A stretch of DNA of 50,258 nucleotides from Mycobacterium angelicum. Lineage in GTDB: Bacteria > Actinomycetota > Actinomycetes > Mycobacteriales > Mycobacteriaceae. Position numbers and translations under genes: made by a program. The notes beneath the pieces are model-generated. The model worked only from the letters and a program-made list of their open reading frames with translations. It had not been told where the DNA came from and did no database searches. The DNA lies in the NCBI RefSeq assembly GCF_002086155.1, contig NZ_MVHE01000038.1, positions 1 to 50,258 on the forward strand. The letters run 5' to 3'. Below are positions 17,791 through 25,022 of the stretch, piece by piece. Each line of letters begins with the position of its first letter. Positions within the stretch are counted from its first letter, which is position 1.

Positions 17791-17822
17791 TCAACCAAGT
17801 ATGACTTTCAACCAAAGATGAC
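17791..17822. promoter_or_regulatory. Paired 15-bp direct repeats in the MarR/TetR divergent promoter
   Basis: TCAACCAAGTATGAC (17791-17805) and TCAACCAAAGATGAC (17808-17822) differ at two positions and have a 17-base period. A further GGTTGA half-site, in inverted orientation, stands at 17753-17758. The layout looks like an operator serving one or both divergent regulator genes. Confidence 0.5.
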
Positions 17823-17845
17823 AATTTCGTCCCAGGAAGACCAGG

Positions 17846-18481
17846 ATGGCCCCCAGATCCAGCGCTACGGCACGCAAAGCACCGGTGCAGCAACGGTCCC
17901 GAGAGACCGTGCGGCGCATTCTCGACGCGGCGACACGCGTTCTGAAAGAGCGTGGCTACGAAGGCTTTTCGACGAACCGGATCGCCCTGGCGGCCGGTAT
18001 CAGCCCTGGTTCGCTGTACCAGTACTTCGCCAACAAGGACGCGATCCTCAACGCCATGGTCGCCGAATACACCGAGCAGCTGCTGCACCGCGTGTCCAGC
18101 AACCTGGGTAAGCATGTGTACTACGACGCCGCCGGCCTGGTGTCCGCGGCGGTGGCAACACAGGTCGACGCCATGCTCGAACAGCCCGAAATGCTCCACG
18201 TGATCGCCGGGCAAATGCCCGGAACCACGGGAGCAGAGCTGCTCAAGCCCATCGAAGGGCTGATCGGCGAAATCATCAGGGGCTATACGCTGGCATCCGG
18301 CGACCGGCCCAGCGACATGGATGTCGAGGCCGCCTCGTGGATCATGATCCAGCTGCTCGGCACCACGATCCGCTATGTGCTGGACAAGCCGCCCATTGCC
18401 AAGGATGTCTTCATCAAGGAAATGACGCGCATCGCGCAGTGTCACCCGATGGGCAAAGCCCGCGCGCTTGCTGCCAGCTGA
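17846..18481 (+). CDS. TetR family transcriptional regulator
   Basis: 211 residues. The TetR DNA-binding part is RILDAATRVLKERGYEGFST through RIALAAGISPGSLYQYFANK (about residues 24-67). The C-terminal ligand domain is helical and unlike anything I can name. An AGGA site lies upstream of the ATG. It is divergent from the MarR gene and ends about 90 bases before the NRAMP gene, which it might control. Confidence 0.9.
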   Translation: MAPRSSATARKAPVQQRSRETVRRILDAATRVLKERGYEGFSTNRIALAAGISPGSLYQYFANKDAILNAMVAEYTEQLLHRVSSNLGKHVYYDAAGLVSAAVATQVDAMLEQPEMLHVIAGQMPGTTGAELLKPIEGLIGEIIRGYTLASGDRPSDMDVEAASWIMIQLLGTTIRYVLDKPPIAKDVFIKEMTRIAQCHPMGKARALAAS

Positions 18482-18573
18482 CTCCGGCTACCACGGGTAG
18501 CCGGTGGCCGCGACCGCCCGGTTTCGGATACCCTCACTTTCTTATTCGGGTATGCGGATGAAAGTCGGGGGAG

Positions 18574-19800
18574 TTGGCGCAGGACATCCAAGGCTCGGCC
18601 AAGACCAGCTGGTATCTGCTGGGGCCGGCTTTCGTTGCTGCCATCGCCTACGTCGACCCCGGCAACGTCGCCGCCAACGTCAGCTCCGGCACCCAATTCG
18701 GCTACCTCCTGCTATGGGTCATCGTCGTGGCCAATGTGATGGCGGGCCTGGTGCAGTACCTGTCGGCGAAGCTGGGCCTGGTCACCGGACTCTCACTGCC
18801 CGAGGCGATCGGCGCCCGGATGGGACGCCCGGCCCGGCTGGCCTACTGGGTACAGGCCGAAATCGTCGCAATGGCAACCGATGTGGCCGAAGTGATCGGC
18901 GGCGCCATCGCGTTACGGATCCTGTTCGGCCTGCCGCTGCCGCTCGGCGGGATCATCACCGGGGTGATTTCACTGCTGCTACTGGCAGTCCAGGATCGCC
19001 GCGGCCAGCGCCTGTTCGAACGCGTCATCACCGGATTGCTGCTGGTGATCGCCGTCGGTTTCACCTCCAGTTTCTTCGTCGCGACGCCGCCCTCCGACGC
19101 CGTGCTCGCCGGCCTGGTCCCCCGCTTCCAGGGCACCGAGAGTGTGCTGCTGGCCGCCGCGATACTCGGGGCGACCGTGATGCCGCACGCCGTATACCTG
19201 CATTCCGGGCTGGCGCGAGACCGGCACGGCCATCCCGAACCGGGGCCGTTCCGGCACCGGCTGCTGCGCATCACGCGCTGGGACGTCGGCCTGGCCATGG
19301 TCGTCGCCGGCGGGGTGAATGCCGCGATGCTGCTGGTAGCGGCTTTGAACATGCGCGGTCGCGGCGATACCGCCTCGATCGAGAGCGCCTACGCCGCCGT
19401 GCACGACACGTTGGGGGCAACGATCGCGGTGTTGTTCGCGATCGGGCTGCTGGCCTCGGGATTGGCGTCGACATCGGTGGGCGCGTACGCCGGCGCGATG
19501 ATCATGCAGGGATTGCTGCACTGGTCGGTGCCGATGCTGGTACGCCGCTTCGTCACGTTGTGCCCGGCCGTGGCGATTCTGACGCTGGGCTTCGACCCCA
19601 CCCGGACGCTGGTGCTTTCGCAGGTGGTGTTGTCCTTCGGCATACCGTTCGCGGTACTTCCGCTGGTCCGGTTGACCAGTAGCGCCGAGGTGATGGGCAG
19701 CGATATCAACCATCGCATCACCACCGTTGTTGGCTGGGTGGTCGCGGTAATGATTAGTCTGCTTAACGTGGTGCTGATTTTTCTGACGGTGACGGGATAG
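18574..19800 (+). CDS. mntH: NRAMP family divalent metal transporter MntH
   Basis: 408 residues from a TTG start preceded by GGGGGAG. Eleven or so membrane helices. Helix 1 carries the metal-binding DPGN (YVDPGNVAANV) and helix 6 the MPHA motif (VMPHAVYLHSGLA), where MPHN or MPHA is usual. It imports manganese or iron with protons. The stop codon abuts the next ATG directly, so the two are coupled. From memory, M. tuberculosis mntH is Rv0924c with the same downstream neighbour. Confidence 0.93.
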   Translation: MAQDIQGSAKTSWYLLGPAFVAAIAYVDPGNVAANVSSGTQFGYLLLWVIVVANVMAGLVQYLSAKLGLVTGLSLPEAIGARMGRPARLAYWVQAEIVAMATDVAEVIGGAIALRILFGLPLPLGGIITGVISLLLLAVQDRRGQRLFERVITGLLLVIAVGFTSSFFVATPPSDAVLAGLVPRFQGTESVLLAAAILGATVMPHAVYLHSGLARDRHGHPEPGPFRHRLLRITRWDVGLAMVVAGGVNAAMLLVAALNMRGRGDTASIESAYAAVHDTLGATIAVLFAIGLLASGLASTSVGAYAGAMIMQGLLHWSVPMLVRRFVTLCPAVAILTLGFDPTRTLVLSQVVLSFGIPFAVLPLVRLTSSAEVMGSDINHRITTVVGWVVAVMISLLNVVLIFLTVTG

Positions 19801-20859
19801 ATGCCGGTCCGCCGGCACCCCTACTTCGCATACGGGTCCAACCTGTGCGTCCGGCAGATGGCGAAACGCTGTCCCGACGCCGGTGATCCGCAGCCCGCGG
19901 TGCTGTCCGATCACGACTGGCTGATCAACCAGCGCGGGGTCGCCACCGTCGAGCCGTTCGCCGGAAATCAGGTCCACGGGGTGCTCTGGCAACTCTCCGA
20001 CCACGACCTGGCCGCGCTGGACAGCGCCGAGGGAGTCCCGGTGCGATACCGCCGTGACCGGCTGACCGTGCAGACCGACAGCGGGCCCGCCCCCGCCTGG
20101 GTGTACATCGACCACCGGGTGACCCCGGGGGCACCGCGGCCCGGCTATCTGCCGCGCATCATCGACGGCGCCAGGCACCACGGGTTGCCGCAACGCTGGA
20201 TCGACTTCTTGCACCGCTGGGACCCCGCGCACTGGCCGCGGCCCGTCTCCTCGAATGACCCTGCACCGCAATCTCTTTCGGCATTGTTGAGCGAACCCGG
20301 AGTGGCCGAGTGCAGCCGGCTGCGATCGCGTTTCGGTTTTCTGGCCATCCACGGCGGCGGACTGGAACAGATGACCGACGTGATCGCCGAACGCGCCGCC
20401 GAGGCCGCCGACGCATCGGTCTACGTGGTGCGCCATCCCGACGGATATCCGCATCACCTGCCGTCGGCGCGCTATGACCCGACGGATTCGCCCCTACTGG
20501 CAGCGTTTCTCGAGCACGTCGACGTCGCCGTCTCGCTGCACGGTTACGGGCGCATCGGGCGCAGCACGCAGTTGCTGGCCGGCGGCCGCAACCGTGCGCT
20601 GGCCGACCACCTGGCCCGGCATATCCAACTGCCCGGTTATCACGTCGTCACCGATCTCGACGCCATCCCGCTCGAGCTGCGGGGGCTGCATCCCGACAAC
20701 CCGGTGAATCGGGTGCGCGACGGCGGGACGCAGTTGGAATTGTCGGTTCGCGTCCGGGGGCTCAGCCCGCGCAGCACCCTCCTGGGAGCGGATGGCTTGT
20801 CACCGGTCACTGCGGGGTTGGTGGATGGCTTGGTTTCCGCCGCCCGCTCCTGGCTTTAG
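19801..20859 (+). CDS. Gamma-glutamylcyclotransferase-like / poly-gamma-glutamate hydrolase fusion
   Basis: 352 residues. Residues 1-145 resemble gamma-glutamylcyclotransferases: YFAYGSNL (8-15), a middle LWQLSDHDLAALDSAEGV with the candidate catalytic Glu, and VYIDHR. Residues 160-352 resemble the poly-gamma-glutamate hydrolase family (PF05908): AIHGGGLE gives zinc-ligand His and Glu, and VAVSLHGYG another His. Both parts act on gamma-glutamyl bonds. The ATG follows the mntH stop without a gap. Members are usually annotated only as conserved hypothetical. Substrate could be gamma-glutamyl peptides or an envelope polymer; this is inference. Confidence 0.75.
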   Translation: MPVRRHPYFAYGSNLCVRQMAKRCPDAGDPQPAVLSDHDWLINQRGVATVEPFAGNQVHGVLWQLSDHDLAALDSAEGVPVRYRRDRLTVQTDSGPAPAWVYIDHRVTPGAPRPGYLPRIIDGARHHGLPQRWIDFLHRWDPAHWPRPVSSNDPAPQSLSALLSEPGVAECSRLRSRFGFLAIHGGGLEQMTDVIAERAAEAADASVYVVRHPDGYPHHLPSARYDPTDSPLLAAFLEHVDVAVSLHGYGRIGRSTQLLAGGRNRALADHLARHIQLPGYHVVTDLDAIPLELRGLHPDNPVNRVRDGGTQLELSVRVRGLSPRSTLLGADGLSPVTAGLVDGLVSAARSWL

Positions 20860-20883
20860 CGATTCATTCGACGGAGGTTGTTG

Positions 20884-21702
20884 GTGGCAAAGGATTTTCG
20901 CTTCGGTTTGAGTATGCGCTTCATCAAATCGCGCGCGGCGCTGGAAGAGATGGCCAAGCACGCCGAAGACCTGGGTTTCGATGTGCTGTGCGTGCCCGAT
21001 CACCTGGGTGCCATCGCGCCGTTTCCGGCGCTGACCGCAGTCGCCATGGTTACCAGCAAGATCCGGGTGAGCATGTATGTGCTCAACGCCGCCTTCTACA
21101 AGCCCGCCCTGCTGAGCCGGGACGTCGACGCGCTGCATGTGCTCAGCGACGGACGGCTGGAGGTGGGCCTCGGCACCGGTTACGTCCGAGCGGAATTCGA
21201 GGCCGCCGAGTTGCCGTATCCCAGCGCCGGCGCCCGCGTCGACTACCTCGAACACATGACGAAGTATCTGGCCGAGCACAACCCGACGGTGCCGCTCATG
21301 ATCGCCGGCAGCGGCGACCGGGTGATGACCCTGGCCGCCCGGCACGCCCACATCATCGGGCTCACCGGAGCCAAGGTCCGCGACGTCGAGGACCCACTGG
21401 CCGAACGCATCTCGTTCGTTCGGCAGGCCGCCGGGCAACGGGCTGACTCGCTTGAGCTGAATCTGGTGATCACCGCCGTGCCGCGCGCAGGCGAGAGCAT
21501 CCCGAACTTGTCGTTGACCCGCCGCAACGCACCGGACTTGTCCGACGAGCAGTTAATGGCCATGCATTCGGTGCTCAGCGGGTCGCCGCGCGACATGGCC
21601 GACCAGCTACTTGGCTACCGCGAGAAGTATGGGGTCACATACTTCACCGTGCAGGACAACCACGTCGAGAATTTCGGAAAGGTGATCGCCGAACTGCGTT
21701 GA
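20884..21702 (+). CDS. LLM class F420-dependent oxidoreductase
   Basis: 272 residues from the GTG at 20884, six bases after CGGAGG; TTG codons at 20878 and 20881 sit too close to that site. It is a luciferase-like TIM barrel, with GFDVLCVPDHLGAIAPFPAL near the N-terminus, GRLEVGLGTGYV in the middle and a late GVTYFTVQDNHVENF. In mycobacteria such enzymes commonly use cofactor F420. Substrate is not predictable. It marks the left edge of the accessory redox block. Confidence 0.88.
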   Translation: MAKDFRFGLSMRFIKSRAALEEMAKHAEDLGFDVLCVPDHLGAIAPFPALTAVAMVTSKIRVSMYVLNAAFYKPALLSRDVDALHVLSDGRLEVGLGTGYVRAEFEAAELPYPSAGARVDYLEHMTKYLAEHNPTVPLMIAGSGDRVMTLAARHAHIIGLTGAKVRDVEDPLAERISFVRQAAGQRADSLELNLVITAVPRAGESIPNLSLTRRNAPDLSDEQLMAMHSVLSGSPRDMADQLLGYREKYGVTYFTVQDNHVENFGKVIAELR

Positions 21703-21723
21703 GCGTTGAACGTTGAGCGTTGA
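21696..21723. repeat. Heptanucleotide tandem repeat (GCGTTGA x4)
   Basis: Four units GCGTTGA, GCGTTGA, ACGTTGA, GCGTTGA. The first contains the stop codon of the LLM oxidoreductase gene. No function is evident; slippage would add in-frame or out-of-frame stops only. Confidence 0.8.
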
Positions 21724-21785
21724 GCGGGCCCAAAGCCTGGTCAGATAGGGCACTTCGGCTCTAGCGCGGCTCACCGCGGTGCGAC

Positions 21786-22844
21786 ATGGTGGCAGTAGCA
21801 CCCGATCTGCAAAGCACGAAGGCAACACAGTCAATGGAAAGCTACTTCCCCGACGACGAGACGATCCGCTCGGTTCTCACCCTGGCTACGCGCGCACCTT
21901 CGGTGTACAACACCCAGCCGTGGCGTTGGCGGGTGGACGACCAGGCGCTGCACCTGTACGCCGATCCGAGCAGACAGCTGCCGGTCACCGATCCCGATGG
22001 ACGCGACCTCATTGTGAGTTGCGGTGCGGCGCTCAACCATTGCGTGATCGCCTTGGCGGCGATGGGATGGCGGAGCAAGGTGCGCCGGTTGCCGGATCCG
22101 GCCGACCACGACCACCTGGCCACGATCGAGGTGCATGCCGACGCCGCCGATCCGGTCGATGTGGCGTTGGCCGCGGCGATACCGCAGCGGCGAACCGACC
22201 GCCGCTACTACGGCTCGTGGCCGGTGTCCGCCGCTGATATCGCGCTGATGGGCGCGCGAGCCGCCCGGCTCGGTGTCATGCTGCGCCAGGTCGACGAGCT
22301 AGCCACGCTCAAGCACATCGTCACCCACGCGGTTCGCACTCATATGAGCGACCGTGAGTATCTCAACGAACTCACCGTCTGGAGCGGACGGTACGACTCG
22401 AAAGCCGGTGTGCCGGCGCATAACACGCCCGCACATGACTGTGCGTCTCCGCTGCCTGGCCGGTTCTTCGCCGGTCCGGCACTGGCGCAGCCGGCCGGTG
22501 CGTCACCGACAGACGACAAAGCCGCCATCCTCGCGCTGGGCACTTCGACCGACGATCGGCTGGACTGGCTGCGCGCCGGCGAAGCCACCAGTGTGGTGCT
22601 GTTGACCGCCACGGCGCTGGGCTTGGCCAGCTGTGCCGTCACCGAGCCGCTGGAGATCGCGGCAACACGTGAAGCCGTGCGCACCGACGTCTTCGGCAGC
22701 TGCTGCAATCCGCAGATGTTATTGCGGGTGGGCTGGGCGCCGGTCAACGCCGATCCGCTGCCGGCCACGCCGCGACGCAGGCTGGAACGCGCCGTGGAAT
22801 GGGCGACCGAAGACGATCAGTCTGCGGAAGCGAGCCTCAGGTGA
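21786..22844 (+). CDS. Acg-type nitroreductase-family protein
   Basis: 352 residues. It begins with an Acg-like region RAPSVYNTQPWRWRV (about 36-50), then a duplicated nitroreductase-like fold with QRRTDRRYYGSWPV, and a late NPQMLLRVGWAP. In M. tuberculosis, Acg (Rv2032), Rv3127 and Rv3131 are members, all in the DosR hypoxia regulon. Acg holds FMN in a closed pocket and may store or sequester flavin. The region upstream has no convincing DosR palindrome, so dormancy control is not shown here. It overlaps the convergent regulator gene by 28 bases. Confidence 0.85.
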   Translation: MVAVAPDLQSTKATQSMESYFPDDETIRSVLTLATRAPSVYNTQPWRWRVDDQALHLYADPSRQLPVTDPDGRDLIVSCGAALNHCVIALAAMGWRSKVRRLPDPADHDHLATIEVHADAADPVDVALAAAIPQRRTDRRYYGSWPVSAADIALMGARAARLGVMLRQVDELATLKHIVTHAVRTHMSDREYLNELTVWSGRYDSKAGVPAHNTPAHDCASPLPGRFFAGPALAQPAGASPTDDKAAILALGTSTDDRLDWLRAGEATSVVLLTATALGLASCAVTEPLEIAATREAVRTDVFGSCCNPQMLLRVGWAPVNADPLPATPRRRLERAVEWATEDDQSAEASLR

Positions 22845-23479
22845 GCCAGGCATAGATCCGGTTGGGCGAACGCCACCAGTCGGTCGACGGTGACCGGTGC
22901 CGCTTCACCTTCGAGAACTCCTTGCATGAGCCCAAGGTGAATCGAGCACACGACCTTGCTGTGGCTCTCGGCAAGTTCGAGAAATGGGCAGTGCCGCAAC
23001 CCGATCTGCTGCTGGCCCCCGGATCTGCGATGCTCGGGCGCGAACCCGAACTCGTCGAGGACACCGACGAGGTGTTCGACCGATTTCTTCGCACTGGTCT
23101 TTTTCGGTTGTGGCGCAGGCATTCTGAACTGCCGCGCCCATTCGCGACCGGCGGCCTGCGCCTTGGCCGACGGATCACGGCCAGAGGCTAAAGCCACCGC
23201 CAGGATTTCTGCGAGCAGCCGGTAATGACGCGGTCCGGCCCGGTCCATCTGCGCGACGGCACGAAACATCAGCGGCGGCCGGCCCGGTTGTCCGCCGCTT
23301 GGCTCGACGCGCTCAACCTGGCCGTCGTCGACCAATTTGTCCAGGTGGAAACGGACCGTATTAGGGTGCACGTCAAGCACTTTGGCGATCGCAGCGATAC
23401 TCATCGGAGCCGGCTCAGCCTTCAGTACGCGCAGCACATCACGACGGCGCCCAGCCGACTCCGCCCGTGACATGGCCAC
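22817..23479 (-). CDS. HTH regulator with CX13CX2H signature (SufR-like), regulator A
   Basis: 220 residues from a GTG at 23479; the ATG two codons later is an alternative. The winged helix contains HPNTVRFHLDKLVDDGQVER (38-57). The C-terminal half has RHCPFLELAESHSKVVCSIH, with Cys164, Cys178 and His181 in a CX13CX2H pattern that resembles the iron-sulfur ligands of SufR-type repressors. It starts five bases after the 7Fe-ferredoxin stop, so ferredoxin and regulator are one operon, probably autoregulated through the palindrome at 23846-23873. An iron-sulfur cluster is inferred, not shown. Regulator B at 25 kb has the same ligand spacing. Confidence 0.82.
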   Translation of the reverse strand: MAMSRAESAGRRRDVLRVLKAEPAPMSIAAIAKVLDVHPNTVRFHLDKLVDDGQVERVEPSGGQPGRPPLMFRAVAQMDRAGPRHYRLLAEILAVALASGRDPSAKAQAAGREWARQFRMPAPQPKKTSAKKSVEHLVGVLDEFGFAPEHRRSGGQQQIGLRHCPFLELAESHSKVVCSIHLGLMQGVLEGEAAPVTVDRLVAFAQPDLCLAHLRLASAD

Positions 23480-23484
23480 CGCGG

Positions 23485-23838
23485 TCAGGCCCGCTGCGGG
23501 TCCTGCTTGGGCAGACTTGCCACCAGCGGAGTGTCGACGCCAAGCGGGCCCAACTTACCGGCTCCGCCCGGTGACCCCAGGGGCTCGCCGCGGCCTGCCA
23601 GGGTTTCGGCGAAGAACGCCGCGTTGTCGGCTTGATAGGGCTGCAACTCTTCGGGCAGGTCATCCTCGTAGTAGATCGCTTCGACGGGGCAAACGGGCTC
23701 GCACGCCCCGCAATCCACGCACTCGTCCGGATGAATGTAGAGCGCCCGGCCACCCTCGTAGATGCAGTCAACCGGACACTCCTCAACGCAGGCCCGGTCC
23801 ATCACGTCAACGCATGGCTCGCCAATCACATATGCCAT
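23485..23838 (-). CDS. 7Fe ferredoxin FdxA-like
   Basis: 117 residues from the ATG at 23838 (MAYVIGEPC, the family start). The cluster ligands lie in CVDVMDRACVEECPVDC and CVDCGACEPVCP, giving one 3Fe-4S and one 4Fe-4S cluster. The C-terminal half (YYEDDLPEELQPYQADNAAF) is usual for actinobacterial FdxA. It is a low-potential electron carrier. In M. tuberculosis fdxA (Rv2007c) is hypoxia-induced. No Shine-Dalgarno is visible near the start, so the message may be nearly leaderless from the adjacent palindromic promoter. Regulator A follows in the same operon. Confidence 0.93.
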   Translation of the reverse strand: MAYVIGEPCVDVMDRACVEECPVDCIYEGGRALYIHPDECVDCGACEPVCPVEAIYYEDDLPEELQPYQADNAAFFAETLAGRGEPLGSPGGAGKLGPLGVDTPLVASLPKQDPQRA

Positions 23839-23845
23839 GATCTGG

Positions 23846-23873
23846 AGTTTACACAATAGAGATTGTATAAACT
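23846..23873. promoter_or_regulatory. 28-bp palindromic operator between divergent ferredoxin genes
   Basis: The arms AGTTTACACAAT and ATTGTATAAACT are inverted repeats with one mismatch, separated by AGAG. The element begins eight bases upstream of the fdxA start and 86 bases upstream of the small ferredoxin start. It is strikingly AT-rich for this genome. It is the likely binding site for regulator A, which sits in the fdxA operon. Confidence 0.7.
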
Positions 23874-23958
23874 AGAGAGAGTGCGGATCCGATGGCCGAC
23901 AACGAATTCGGCGTGCGGCGTCGACTGCATCCCTGAGCCGAAAGTAGAGGAGGTTCTC

Positions 23959-24150
23959 ATGCGCGTGGTGGTAGACCGTGATCGCTGTGAGGGCAATGCC
24001 TTCTGTGTGAATATCGCCCCGGCGGTGTTCCAACTCGACGACGACGAGTACGCCGTGGTCATCACCGACCCCGTCCCCGTCGAGCAGGAGGCGCTTGTCG
24101 AAAAGGCCATCGAAGCCTGCCCTCGCGCGGCTTTATTGCGCGAAGGATAG
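23959..24150 (+). CDS. 3Fe-4S-type (CX5C) small ferredoxin
   Basis: 63 residues from the ATG at 23959, four bases after AGAGGAGGT. Ligands are RCEGNAFC (CX5C) and the distal CPRAAL, the pattern of ferredoxins that usually serve cytochromes P450. No P450 gene is in the window, so its partner is elsewhere or it serves a neighbour such as a nitroreductase. It is divergent from the 7Fe ferredoxin across the shared palindrome, and converges on the hemerythrin gene ten bases on. Confidence 0.9.
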   Translation: MRVVVDRDRCEGNAFCVNIAPAVFQLDDDEYAVVITDPVPVEQEALVEKAIEACPRAALLREG

Positions 24151-24160
24151 GCGGTGCCGG

Positions 24161-24928
24161 CTAGCCCTTGACCAGCCGCAGCCGCCACGCCTCCGGCCCG
24201 CGCTGCTCGTATTCGACCCCGAGCCGGCCCGCAGCTCGGTGATCGAGCTGGCGCAGCAGCGGAATCGGATCATGGGGTGCCACAAGCACCAGCACGCCGC
24301 CGTCGGGAACGGCGTCGAACGCACCGAACACGGTGGCATGCCGGATCGAGTGCGGCACGTCGCGGACGTCGAGCACGGGATCGTCGGCGTCGGAGTCGCA
24401 GCAACCACAGCCATGTGACGGCGCGGCACCGTCGTCGCAGTGGGCATGGCCGAGAAGTTCGTGCATGCCGTCGGTGACCTCGGCGAGGGAGACGTCGGGA
24501 TCGGCGGCCACGATCGGCAGGATCCGCTCGTTCTCGTCGACCAGGTGCGCGTCGAACAGCACCCGCAGGGCTTGGGCGGAACCGGCCGCGCGCACCGGCG
24601 ATTCCGTGCGGATGCCGTCGACGAGGGAGCCGATGACGCGGTGCGCCGCGATCATCGATTCGACCAGGGGCCGGGCGCGCTCGGTGTTGGTGGCGGCCGG
24701 GTACAGCCGAGCCTCTTCAGCGGCGGCGTGCGGCAGCAGCTCGCCGGTTAGGAACGCCAGAGCCGCGGCCCGCGCCGGCTCAATGTCCGCACCGCGCTCC
24801 AGCGCCGACACGATGCCATCGGTGAGCACGCCGAGTTGCCCGGCGAGCTGCGCGTGATGGCTTTTGATCGCATCGACCGCCTCGGCATCAGCGGCTGTTG
24901 ACGCGACGACTACATCGTTGGCCGACAT
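24161..24928 (-). CDS. Hemerythrin-like HHE protein fused to DUF2249
   Basis: 255 residues. Residues 15-160 form a four-helix HHE bundle with candidate di-iron ligands His24/25, His67, Glu71, His96, His128 and Glu132. A Cys-rich linker follows (HCDDGAAPSHGCGCCDSD, 163-180, four Cys and two His), then a DUF2249 domain (185-255), an alpha/beta fold often attached to denitrification or NO-handling proteins. Role: probable O2/NO binding or iron repair under nitrosative stress. It is divergent from regulator B and the nitrite-reductase operon across a 94-base promoter. Confidence 0.85.
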   Translation of the reverse strand: MSANDVVVASTAADAEAVDAIKSHHAQLAGQLGVLTDGIVSALERGADIEPARAAALAFLTGELLPHAAAEEARLYPAATNTERARPLVESMIAAHRVIGSLVDGIRTESPVRAAGSAQALRVLFDAHLVDENERILPIVAADPDVSLAEVTDGMHELLGHAHCDDGAAPSHGCGCCDSDADDPVLDVRDVPHSIRHATVFGAFDAVPDGGVLVLVAPHDPIPLLRQLDHRAAGRLGVEYEQRGPEAWRLRLVKG

Positions 24929-25002
24929 CTTGGTTCCCTTCCGCCGAGTCCGCAGGCTCCGCTGAACGAATGTGACTCATTGCCCTATGTGCTTCGCCCG
25001 AT

Positions 25003-25020
25003 AATTTACTACAGTAATTT
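25003..25020. promoter_or_regulatory. AT-rich imperfect palindrome upstream of regulator B
   Basis: AATTTACTACAGTAATTT is symmetrical at 14 of 18 positions and ends two bases before the regulator B start codon. It shares a TTTAC core with the palindrome controlling the ferredoxins. The position, covering the translation start region, fits an autorepressed operator that also serves the divergent hemerythrin gene. Confidence 0.55.
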
Positions 25021-25022
25021 CC

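Noticed and set aside
21747..21762. Possible DosR box AGGGCACTTCGGCTCT upstream of the Acg-type gene
   Set aside because: Compared with GGGACTWWAGTCCC it needs an inserted base and several mismatches; not convincing.
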